A DNA stretch of 64,000 bases from Salvelinus alpinus (lineage: Eukaryota; Chordata; Actinopteri; Salmoniformes; Salmonidae): contig NC_092089.1 of the NCBI RefSeq assembly GCF_045679555.1, positions 1,812,663 through 1,876,662 on the forward strand. Direction: 5' to 3'. Position 1 is the stretch's first letter, and every line of letters starts with the position of its first letter. The notes under the pieces are model-generated. The model was not told where the DNA came from and made no database searches. It worked only from the letters and a program-made list of their open reading frames with translations. Position numbers and translations under genes: made by a program. This document shows, in pieces, positions 45,176 through 57,400 of the stretch.

Positions 45176-46180
45176 TTCCACTGGAGAACACACACAACCC
45201 TCCCTAAGACTGCTGCATTCCACTGGAGAACACACACCATCTTAGACACAACCCTCCCTAAGACTGCTGCATTCCACTGGAGAACACACACCATCTTAGA
45301 CACAACCCTCCCTAAGACTGCTGCATTCCACTGGAGAACACACACAACCCTCCCTAAGACTGCTGCATTCCACTGGAGAACATACACAACCCTCCCTAAG
45401 ACTGCTGCATTCCACTGGAGAACACACACAACCCTCCCTAAGACTGCTGCATTCCACTGGAGAACACACACAACCCTCCCTAAGACTGCTGCATTCCACT
45501 GGAGAACACACACCATCTTAGACACAACCCTCCCTAAGACTGCTGCATTCCACTGGAGAACACACACAACCCTCCCTAAAACTGCTGCATTCCACTGGAG
45601 AACACACACCATCTTAGACACAACCCTCCCTAAGACTGCTGCATTCCACTGGAGAACACACACCATCTTAGACACAACCCTCCCTAAGACTGCTGCATTC
45701 CACTGGAGAACACACACAACCCTCCCTAAGACTGCTGCATTCCACTGGAGAACATACACAACCCTCCCTAAGACTGCTGCATTCCACTGGAGAACACACA
45801 CAACCCTCCCTAAGACTGCTGCATTCCACTGGAGAACACACACAACCCTCCCTAAGACTACTGCATTCCACTGGAGAACACACACCATCTTAGACACAAC
45901 CCTCCCTAAGACTGCTGCATTCCACTGGAGAACACACACAACCCTCCCTAAAACTGCTGCATTCCACTGGAGAACACACACCATCTTAGACACAACCCTC
46001 CCTAAGACTGCTGCATTCCACTGGAGAACATACACCATCTTAGACACAACCCTCCCTAAGACTGCTGCATTCCACTGGAGAACACACACAACCCTCCCTA
46101 AGACTGCTGCATTCCACTGGAGAACATACACCATCTTAGACACAACCCTCCCTAAGACTGCTGCATTCCACTGGAGAACA
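45176..46180. repeat. 42/54-bp minisatellite, about 22 copies
   Basis: The short unit is actgctgcattccactggag aacacacacaaccctcccta ag (42 bp); the long unit adds catcttagacac (54 bp). Both lengths are multiples of three, so a frame stays open across the array on both strands (AAFHWRTHTTLPKT-type on plus, VLQWNAAVLGRVV-type on minus). No domain or flanking exon structure supports a gene. Confidence 0.96.
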
Positions 46181-46382
46181 ATTACCGCCGATATAAAACG
46201 TACAAATTTATGCTACCTGATGCACCAATATAGTAGAAGGTAACTGGTACTGACGTGTGTTTGGGTACAGGCCGACCACCGGGACAGGAACCGTCTGCAT
46301 GCAGGAGTTGTACACTGACAAATACAGAAGTGTTGACTGTCACTAGAGTAGGGAGTAAGTCACCACCAACTGAGAGGTTAGT

Positions 46383-48389
46383 TACTTATAAATAAGGTGG
46401 TGGTGGTGTGGTTAGTTACCTATGAACAAGGTAGTGGTGGTGTGGTTAGTTACCTATGAACAAGGTAGTGGTGGTGTGGTTATTTACCTATGAATAAGGT
46501 AATGGTGGTGTGGTTAGTTACCTATGAACAAGGTAGTGGTGGTGTGGTTATTTACCTATGAACAAGGTAGTGGTGGTGTGGTTATTTACCTATGAATAAG
46601 GTAATGGTGGTGTGGTTAGTTACCTATGAACAAGGTAGTGGTGGTGTGGTTAGTTACCTATGAACAAGGGAGTGGTGGTGTGGTTAGTTACCTATGAATA
46701 AGGTAGTGGTGGTGTGGTTAGTTACCTATGAATAAGGTAGTGGGTGGTGTGGTTAGTTACCTATGAACAAGGTAGTGGCGGTGTGGTTAGTTACCTATGA
46801 ATAAGGTTGTGGTGGTGTGGTTAGTTACCTATGAACAAGGTAGTGGTGGTGTGGTTAGTTACCTATGAATAAGGTAGTGTGGTTAGTTACCTATGAATAA
46901 GGTAGTGTGGTTAGTTACCTATGAATAAGGTAGTGGTGGTGTGGTTAGTTACCTATGAATAAGGTAGTGGTGGTGTGGTTAGTTACCTATGAATAAGGTA
47001 GTGGTGGTGTGGTTAGTTACCTATGAATAAGGTAGTGGTGGTGTGGTTAGTTACCTATGAATAAGGTAGTGGGTGGTGTGGTTAGTTACCTATGAACAAG
47101 GTAGTGGCGGTGTGGTTAGTTACCTATGAATAAGGTAGTGGTGGTGTGGTTAGTTACCTATGAACAAGTTAGTGGTGGTGTGGTTAGTTACCTATGAATA
47201 AGGTAGTGGTGGTGTGGTTAGTTACCTATGAATAAGGTAATGGTGGTGTGGTTAGTTACCTATGAATAAGGTAGTGGTGGTGTGGTTAGTTACCTATGAA
47301 TAAGGTAGTGGTGGTGTGGTTAGTTACCTATGAATAAGGTAGTGGTGGTGTGGTTAGTTACCTATGAACAAGGTAGTGGTGGTGTGGTTAGTTACCTATG
47401 AACAAGGTAGTGGTGGTGTGGTTAGTTACCTATGAACAAGGTAGTGGTGGTGTGGTTAGTTACCTATGAATAAGGTAGTGGTGGTGTGGTTAGTTACCTA
47501 AGAATAAGGTAGTGGTGGTGTGGTTAGTTACCTATGAATAAGGTAGTGGTGGTGTGGTTAGTTACCTATGTATAAGGTAGTGGTGGTGTGGTTAGTTACC
47601 TATGAACAAGGTTGTGGTGAAGAGTGGTTAGATAGTTACCTATGAATAAGGTTGTGGTGGTGTGGTTAGTTACCTATGAATAAGGTAGTGGTGGTGTGGT
47701 TAGTTACCTATGAATAAGGTAATGGTGGTGTGGTTAGTTACCTATGAATAAGGTAGTGGTGGTGTGGTTAGTTACCTATGAATAAGGTAGTGGTGGTGTG
47801 GTTAGTTACCTATGAATAAGGTAGTGGTGGTGTGGTTAGTTACCTATGAACAAGGTAGTGGTGGTGTGGTTAGTTACCTATGAACAAGGTAGTGGTGGTG
47901 TGGTTAGTTACCTATGAACAAGGTAGTGGTGGTGTGGTTAGTTACCTATGAATAAGGTAGTGGTGGTGTGGTTAGTTACCTATGAATAAGGTAGTGGTGG
48001 TGTGGTTAGTTACCTATGAATAAGGTAGTGGTGTTGTGGTTAGTTACCTATGTATAAGGTAGTGGTGGTGTGGTTAGTTACCTATGAACAAGGTTGTGGT
48101 GAAGAGTGGTTAGATAGTTACCTATGAATAAGGTTGTGGTGGTGTGGTTAGTTACCTATGAATAAGGTAGTGGTGGTGTGGTTAGTTACCTATGAACAAG
48201 GTAGTGGTGGTGTGGTTAGTTACCTATGAATAAGGTAGTGGTGGTGTGGTTAGTTACCTATGAATAAGGTAGTGGTGGTGTGGTTAGTTACCTATGAACA
48301 AGGTAGTGGTGGTGTGGTTAGTTACCTATGAATAAGGTAGTGGTGGTGTGGTTAGTTACCTATGAATAAGGTAGTGGTGGTGTGGTTAG
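46383..48389. repeat. 34-bp minisatellite, about 59 copies, ending at a gap
   Basis: The unit is tgtggttagttacctatgaa taaggtagtggtgg, with aataag/aacaag variants. A block containing gttgtggtgaagagtggtta gatag recurs at about 47612 and 48092 (480 bp apart), so segments of the array were duplicated as blocks. Confidence 0.97.
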
Positions 48390-48489
48390 NNNNNNNNNNN
48401 NNNNNNNNNNNNNNNNNNNNNNNNNNNNNNNNNNNNNNNNNNNNNNNNNNNNNNNNNNNNNNNNNNNNNNNNNNNNNNNNNNNNNNNNN
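48390..48489. other. Assembly gap (100 N)
   Basis: Exactly 100 Ns between the 34-bp and 32-bp arrays. A round 100 usually marks a gap of unknown size, so the junction of the two arrays and their true lengths are unknown. Confidence 0.95.
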
Positions 48490-51400
48490 GTTTATGCTGG
48501 TGTTATTGGACTGTGTTACGTGTTCATGCTGGTGTTATTGGACTGTGTTACGTGTTTATGCTGGTGTTATTGGACTGTGTTACGTGTTTATGCTGGTGTT
48601 ATTGGACTGTGTTACGTGTTTATGCTGGTGTTATTGGACTGTGTTATGTGTTTATGCTGGTGTTATTGGACTGTGTTACATGTTTATGCTGGTGTTATTG
48701 GACTGTGTTACGTGTTCATGCTGGTGTTATTGGAATGTGGTGTTACGTGTTTATGCTGGTGTTATTGGAATGTGGTGTTACGTGTTTATGCTGGTGTTAT
48801 TGGACTGTGTTACGTGTTTATGCTGGTGTTATTGGACTGTGTTACGTGTTTATGCTGGTGTTATTGGACTGTGTTACGTGTTTATGCTGGTGTTATTGGA
48901 CTGTGTTACGTGTTTATGCTGGTGTTATTGGACTGTGTTACGTGTTTATGCTGGTGTTATTGGACTGTGTTACGTGTTTATGCTGGTGTTATTGGACTGT
49001 GTTACGTGTTTATGCTGGTGTTATTGGACTGTGTTACGTGTTTATGCTGGTGTTATTGGACTGTGTTACGTGTTTATGCTGGTGTTATTGGACTGTGTTA
49101 CGTGTTTATGCTGGTGTTATTGGACTGTGTTACGTGTTTATGCTGGTGTTATTGGACTGTGTTACGTGTTTATGCTGGTGTTATTGGACTGTGTTACGTG
49201 TTTATGCTGGTGTTATTGGACTGTGTTACGTGTTTATGCTGGTGTTATTGGACTGTGTTACGTGTTTATGCTGGTGTTATTGGACTGTGTTACGTGTTCA
49301 TGCTGGTGTTATTGGAATGTGGTGTTACGTGTTTATGCTGGTGTTATTGGACTGTGTTACGTGTTTATGCTGGTGTTATTGGACTGTGTTACGTGTTTAT
49401 GCTGGTGTTATTGGACTGTGTTACGTGTTTATGCTGGTGTTATTGGACTGTGTTACGTGTTTATGCTGGTGTTATTGGACTGTGTTATGTGTTTATGCTG
49501 GTGTTATTGGACTGTGTTACGTGTTTATGCTGGTGTTATTGGACTGTGTTACGTGTTTATGCTGGTGTTATTGGACTGTGTTACGTGTTTATGCTGGTGT
49601 TATTGGACTGTGTTACGTGTTTATGCTGGTGTTATTGGACTGTGTTACGTGTTTATGCTGGTGTTATTGGACTGTGTTACGTGTTTATGCTGGTGTTATT
49701 GGACTGTGTTACGTGTTCATGCTGGTGTTATTGGAATGTGGTGTTACGTGTTTATGCTGGTGTTATTGGACTGTGTTACGTGTTTATGCTGGTGTTATTG
49801 GACTGTGTTACGTGTTTATGCTGGTGTTATTGGACTGTGTTACGTGTTTATGCTGGTGTTATTGGACTGTGTTATGTGTTTATGCTGGTGTTATTGGACT
49901 GTGTTACGTGTTTATGCTGGTGTTATTGGACTGTGTTACGTGTTCATGCTGGTGTTATTGGAATGTGGTGTTACGTGTTTATGCTGGTGTTATTGGAATG
50001 TGGTGTTACGTGTTTATGCTGGTGTTATTGGAATGTGGTGTTACGTGTTTATGCTGGTGTTATTGGACTGTTTACGTGTTTATGCTGGTGTTATTGGACT
50101 GTGTTACGTGTTTATGCTGGTGTTATTGGACTGTGTTACGTGTTTTTGCTGGTGTTATTGGACTGTGTTACATGTTTATGCTGGTGTTATTGGACTGTGT
50201 TACGTGTTTATGCTGGTGTTATTGGACTGTGTTACGTGTTTATGCTGGTGTTATTGGACTGTGTTACGTGTTTATGCTGGTGTTATTGGACTGTGTTACG
50301 TGTTTATGCTGGTGTTATTGGACTGTGTTACGTGTTTATGCTGGTGTTATTGGACTGTGTTACGTGTTTATGCTGGTGTTATTGGACTGTGTTACGTGTT
50401 TATGCTGGTGTTATTGGACTGTGTTACGTGTTCATGCTGGTGTTATTGGAATGTGGTGTTACGTGTTTATGCTGGTGTTATTGGACTGTGTTACGTGTTT
50501 ATGCTGGTGTTATTGGACTGTGTTACGTGTTTATGCTGGTGTTATTGGACTGTGTTACGTGTTCATGCTGGTGTTATTGGAATGTGGTGTTACGTGTTTA
50601 TGCTGGTGTTATTGGACTGTGTTACGTGTTTATGCTGGTGTTATTGGACTGTGTTACGTGTTTATGCTGGTGTTATTGGACTGTGTTACGTGTTCATGCT
50701 GGTGTTATTGGAATGTGGTGTTACGTGTTTATGCTGGTGTTATTGGAATGTGGTGTTACGTGTTTATGCTGGTGTTATTGGAATGTGGTGTTACGTGTTT
50801 ATGCTGGTGTTATTGGACTGTGTTACGTGTTTATGCTGGTGTTATTGGACTGTGTTACGTGTTTATGCTGGTGTTATTGGACTGTGTTACGTGTTTATGC
50901 TGGTGTTATTGGACTGTGTTACGTGTTTATGCTGGTGTTATTGGACTGTGTTACGTGTTTATGCTGGTGTTATTGGACTGTGTTACGTGTTTATGCTGGT
51001 GTTATTGGACTGTGTTACGTGTTTATGCTGGTGTTATTGGACTGTGTTACGTGTTTATGCTGGTGTTATTGGACTGTGTTACGTGTTTATGCTGGTGTTA
51101 TTGGACTGTGTTACATGTTTATGCTGGTGTTATTGGACTGTGTTACGTGTTTATGCTGGTGTTATTGGACTGTGTTACGTGTTTATGCTGGTGTTATTGG
51201 ACTGTGTTATGTGTTTATGCTGGTGTTATTGGACTGTGTTACGTGTTTATGCTGGTGTTATTGGACTGTGTTACGTGTTTATGCTGGTGTTATTGGACTG
51301 TGTTACGTGTTTATGCTGGTGTTATTGGACTGTGTTACGTGTTTATGCTGGTGTTATTGGACTGTGTTACGTGTTTATGCTGGTGTTATTGGACTGTGTT

Positions 51401-54400
51401 ACGTGTTTATGCTGGTGTTATTGGACTGTGTTACGTGTTCATGCTGGTGTTATTGGAATGTGGTGTTACGTGTTTATGCTGGTGTTATTGGACTGTGTTA
51501 CGTGTTTATGCTGGTGTTATTGGACTGTGTTACGTGTTTATGCTGGTGTTATTGGACTGTGTTACGTGTTTATGCTGGTGTTATTGGACTGTGTTATGTG
51601 TTTATGCTGGTGTTATTGGACTGTGTTACGTGTTTATGCTGGTGTTATTGGACTGTGTTACGTGTTCATGCTGGTGTTATTGGAATGTGGTGTTACGTGT
51701 TTATGCTGGTGTTATTGGAATGTGGTGTTACGTGTTTATGCTGGTGTTATTGGAATGTGGTGTTACGTGTTTATGCTGGTGTTATTGGACTGTTTACGTG
51801 TTTATGCTGGTGTTATTGGACTGTGTTACGTGTTTATGCTGGTGTTATTGGACTGTGTTACGTGTTTTTGCTGGTGTTATTGGACTGTGTTACATGTTTA
51901 TGCTGGTGTTATTGGACTGTGTTACGTGTTTATGCTGGTGTTATTGGACTGTGTTACGTGTTTATGCTGGTGTTATTGGACTGTGTTACGTGTTTATGCT
52001 GGTGTTATTGGACTGTGTTACGTGTTTATGCTGGTGTTATTGGACTGTGTTACGTGTTTATGCTGGTGTTATTGGACTGTGTTACGTGTTTATGCTGGTG
52101 TTATTGGACTGTGTTACGTGTTTATGCTGGTGTTATTGGACTGTGTTACGTGTTCATGCTGGTGTTATTGGAATGTGGTGTTACGTGTTTATGCTGGTGT
52201 TATTGGACTGTGTTACGTGTTTATGCTGGTGTTATTGGACTGTGTTACGTGTTTATGCTGGTGTTATTGGACTGTGTTACGTGTTCATGCTGGTGTTATT
52301 GGAATGTGGTGTTGCGTGTTTATGCTGGTGTTATTGGACTGTGTTACGTGTTTATGCTGGTGTTATTGGACTGTGTTACGTGTTTATGCTGGTGTTATTG
52401 GACTGTGTTACGTGTTCATGCTGGTGTTATTGGAATGTGGTGTTACGTGTTTATGCTGGTGTTATTGGAATGTGGTGTTACGTGTTTATGCTGGTGTTAT
52501 TGGAATGTGGTGTTACGTGTTTATGCTGGTGTTATTGGACTGTGTTACGTGTTTATGCTGGTGTTATTGGACTGTGTTACGTGTTTATGCTGGTGTTATT
52601 GGACTGTGTTACGTGTTTATGCTGGTGTTATTGGACTGTGTTACGTGTTTATGCTGGTGTTATTGGACTGTGTTACGTGTTTATGCTGGTGTTATTGGAC
52701 TGTGTTACGTGTTTATGCTGGTGTTATTGGACTGTGTTACGTGTTTATGCTGGTGTTATTGGACTGTGTTACGTGTTTATGCTGGTGTTATTGGACTGTG
52801 TTACGTGTTTATGCTGGTGTTATTGGACTGTGTTACATGTTTATGCTGGTGTTATTGGACTGTGTTACGTGTTTATGCTGGTGTTATTGGACTGTGTTAC
52901 GTGTTTATGCTGGTGTTATTGGACTGTGTTACGTGTTTATGCTGGTGTTATTGGACTGTGTTACGTGTTTATGCTGGTGTTATTGGACTGTGTTACGTGT
53001 TTATGCTGGTGTTATTGGACTGTGTTACGTGTTCATGCTGGTGTTATTGGAATGTGGTGTTACGTGTTTATGCTGGTGTTATTGGACTGTGTTACGTGTT
53101 TATGCTGGTGTTATTGGACTGTGTTACGTGTTTATGCTGGTGTTATTGGACTGTGTTACGTGTTTATGCTGGTGTTATTGGACTGTGTTATGTGTTTATG
53201 CTGGTGTTATTGGACTGTGTTACGTGTTTATGCTGGTGTTATTGGACTGTGTTACGTGTTCATGCTGGTGTTATTGGAATGTGGTGTTACGTGTTTATGC
53301 TGGTGTTATTGGAATGTGGTGTTACGTGTTTATGCTGGTGTTATTGGAATGTGGTGTTACGTGTTTATGCTGGTGTTATTGGACTGTTTACGTGTTTATG
53401 CTGGTGTTATTGGACTGTGTTCCGTGTTTATGCTGGTGTTATTGGACTGTGTTACGTGTTTATGCTGGTGTTATTGGACTGTGTTACGTGTTTATGCTGG
53501 TGTTATTGGACTGTGTTACGTGTTTATGCTGGTGTTATTGGACTGTGTTACGTGTTTATGCTGGTGTTATTGGACTGTGTTACGTGTTTATGCTGGTGTT
53601 ATTGGACTGTGTTACGTGTTTATGCTGGTGTTATTGGACTGTGTTACGTGTTTATGCTGGTGTTATTGGACTGTGTTACGTGTTCATGCTGGTGTTATTG
53701 GACTGTGTTACGTGTTTATGCTGGTGTTATTGGACTGTGTTACGTGTTTATGCTGGTGTTATTGGACTGTGTTACGTGTTTATGCTGGTGTTATTGGACT
53801 GTGTTATGTGTTTATGCTGGTGTTATTGGACTGTGTTACATGTTTATGCTGGTGTTATTGGACTGTGTTACGTGTTCATGCTGGTGTTATTGGAATGTGG
53901 TGTTACGTGTTTATGCTGGTGTTATTGGAATGTGGTGTTACGTGTTTATGCTGGTGTTATTGGACTGTGTTACGTGTTTATGCTGGTGTTATTGGACTGT
54001 GTTACGTGTTTATGCTGGTGTTATTGGACTGTGTTACGTGTTTATGCTGGTGTTATTGGACTGTGTTACGTGTTTATGCTGGTGTTATTGGACTGTGTTA
54101 CGTGTTTATGCTGGTGTTATTGGACTGTGTTACGTGTTTATGCTGGTGTTATTGGACTGTGTTACGTGTTTATGCTGGTGTTATTGGACTGTGTTACGTG
54201 TTTATGCTGGTGTTATTGGACTGTGTTACGTGTTTATGCTGGTGTTATTGGACTGTGTTACGTGTTTATGCTGGTGTTATTGGACTGTGTTACGTGTTTA
54301 TGCTGGTGTTATTGGACTGTGTTACGTGTTTATGCTGGTGTTATTGGACTGTGTTACGTGTTTATGCTGGTGTTATTGGACTGTGTTACGTGTTTATGCT

Positions 54401-57400
54401 GGTGTTATTGGACTGTGTTACGTGTTTATGCTGGTGTTATTGGACTGTGTTACGTGTTCATGCTGGTGTTATTGGAATGTGGTGTTACGTGTTTATGCTG
54501 GTGTTATTGGACTGTGTTACGTGTTTATGCTGGTGTTATTGGACTGTGTTACGTGTTTATGCTGGTGTTATTGGACTGTGTTACGTGTTTATGCTGGTGT
54601 TATTGGACTGTGTTATGTGTTTATGCTGGTGTTATTGGACTGTGTTACGTGTTTATGCTGGTGTTATTGGACTGTGTTACGTGTTCATGCTGGTGTTATT
54701 GGAATGTGGTGTTACGTGTTTATGCTGGTGTTATTGGAATGTGGTGTTACGTGTTTATGCTGGTGTTATTGGAATGTGGTGTTACGTGTTTATGCTGGTG
54801 TTATTGGACTGTTTACGTGTTTATGCTGGTGTTATTGGACTGTGTTACGTGTTTATGCTGGTGTTATTGGACTGTGTTACGTGTTTTTGCTGGTGTTATT
54901 GGACTGTGTTACATGTTTATGCTGGTGTTATTGGACTGTGTTACGTGTTTATGCTGGTGTTATTGGACTGTGTTACGTGTTTATGCTGGTGTTATTGGAC
55001 TGTGTTACGTGTTTATGCTGGTGTTATTGGACTGTGTTACGTGTTTATGCTGGTGTTATTGGACTGTGTTACGTGTTTATGCTGGTGTTATTGGACTGTG
55101 TTACGTGTTTATGCTGGTGTTATTGGACTGTGTTACGTGTTTATGCTGGTGTTATTGGACTGTGTTACGTGTTCATGCTGGTGTTATTGGAATGTGGTGT
55201 TACGTGTTTATGCTGGTGTTATTGGACTGTGTTACGTGTTTATGCTGGTGTTATTGGACTGTGTTACGTGTTTATGCTGGTGTTATTGGACTGTGTTACG
55301 TGTTCATGCTGGTGTTATTGGAATGTGGTGTTACGTGTTTATGCTGGTGTTATTGGACTGTGTTACGTGTTTATGCTGGTGTTATTGGACTGTGTTACGT
55401 GTTTATGCTGGTGTTATTGGACTGTGTTACGTGTTCATGCTGGTGTTATTGGAATGTGGTGTTACGTGTTTATGCTGGTGTTATTGGAATGTGGTGTTAC
55501 GTGTTTATGCTGGTGTTATTGGAATGTGGTGTTACGTGTTTATGCTGGTGTTATTGGACTGTGTTACGTGTTTATGCTGGTGTTATTGGACTGTGTTACG
55601 TGTTTATGCTGGTGTTATTGGACTGTGTTACGTGTTTATGCTGGTGTTATTGGACTGTGTTACGTGTTTATGCTGGTGTTATTGGACTGTGTTACGTGTT
55701 TATGCTGGTGTTATTGGACTGTGTTACATGTTTATGCTGGTGTTATTGGACTGTGTTACGTGTTTATGCTGGTGTTATTGGACTGTGTTACGTGTTTATG
55801 CTGGTGTTATTGGACTGTGTTACGTGTTTATGCTGGTGTTATTGGACTGTGTTACGTGTTTATGCTGGTGTTATTGGACTGTGTTACGTGTTTATGCTGG
55901 TGTTATTGGACTGTGTTACGTGTTTATGCTGGTGTTATTGGACTGTGTTACGTGTTTATGCTGGTGTTATTGGACTGTGTTACGTGTTTATGCTGGTGTT
56001 ATTGGACTGTGTTACGTGTTTATGCTGGTGTTATTGGACTGTGTTACGTGTTCATGCTGGTGTTATTGGAATGTGGTGTTACGTGTTTATGCTGGTGTTA
56101 TTGGACTGTGTTACGTGTTTATGCTGGTGTTATTGGACTGTGTTACGTGTTTATGCTGGTGTTATTGGACTGTGTTACGTGTTTATGCTGGTGTTATTGG
56201 ACTGTGTTATGTGTTTATGCTGGTGTTATTGGACTGTGTTACGTGTTTATGCTGGTGTTATTGGACTGTGTTACGTGTTCATGCTGGTGTTATTGGAATG
56301 TGGTGTTACGTGTTTATGCTGGTGTTATTGGAATGTGGTGTTACGTGTTTATGCTGGTGTTATTGGAATGTGGTGTTACGTGTTTATGCTGGTGTTATTG
56401 GACTGTTTACGTGTTTATGCTGGTGTTATTGGACTGTGTTACGTGTTTATGCTGGTGTTATTGGACTGTGTTACGTGTTTATGCTGGTGTTATTGGACTG
56501 TGTTACGTGTTTATGCTGGTGTTATTGGACTGTGTTACGTGTTTATGCTGGTGTTATTGGACTGTGTTACGTGTTTATGCTGGTGTTATTGGACTGTGTT
56601 ACGTGTTTATGCTGGTGTTATTGGACTGTGTTACGTGTTTATGCTGGTGTTATTGGACTGTGTTACGTGTTTATGCTGGTGTTATTGGACTGTGTTACGT
56701 GTTCATGCTGGTGTTATTGGAATGTGGTGTTACGTGTTTATGCTGGTGTTATTGGACTGTGTTACGTGTTTATGCTGGTGTTATTGGACTGTGTTACGTG
56801 TTTATGCTGGTGTTATTGGACTGTGTTACGTGTTTATGCTGGTGTTATTGGACTGTGTTATGTGTTTATGCTGGTGTTATTGGACTGTGTTACGTGTTTA
56901 TGCTGGTGTTATTGGACTGTGTTACGTGTTTATGCTGGTGTTATTGGACTGTTTACGTGTTTATGCTGGTGTTATTGGACTGTGTTACGTGTTTATGCTG
57001 GTGTTATTGGACTGTGTTATGTGTTTATGCTGGTGTTATTGGACTGTGTTACATGTTTATGCTGGTGTTATTGGACTGTGTTACGTGTTCATGCTGGTGT
57101 TATTGGAATGTGGTGTTACGTGTTTATGCTGGTGTTATTGGAATGTGGTGTTACGTGTTTATGCTGGTGTTATTGGAATGTGGTGTTACGTGTTTATGCT
57201 GGTGTTATTGGACTGTGTTACGTGTTTATGCTGGTGTTATTGGACTGTGTTACGTGTTTATGCTGGTGTTATTGGACTGTGTTACGTGTTTATGCTGGTG
57301 TTATTGGACTGTGTTACGTGTTTATGCTGGTGTTATTGGACTGTGTTACGTGTTTATGCTGGTGTTATTGGACTGTGTTACGTGTTTATGCTGGTGTTAT

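Noticed and set aside
45046-46243. Protein-coding gene in the 42/54-bp array
   Set aside because: Openness on both strands follows from unit lengths divisible by three; no promoter, exon structure or domain seen.
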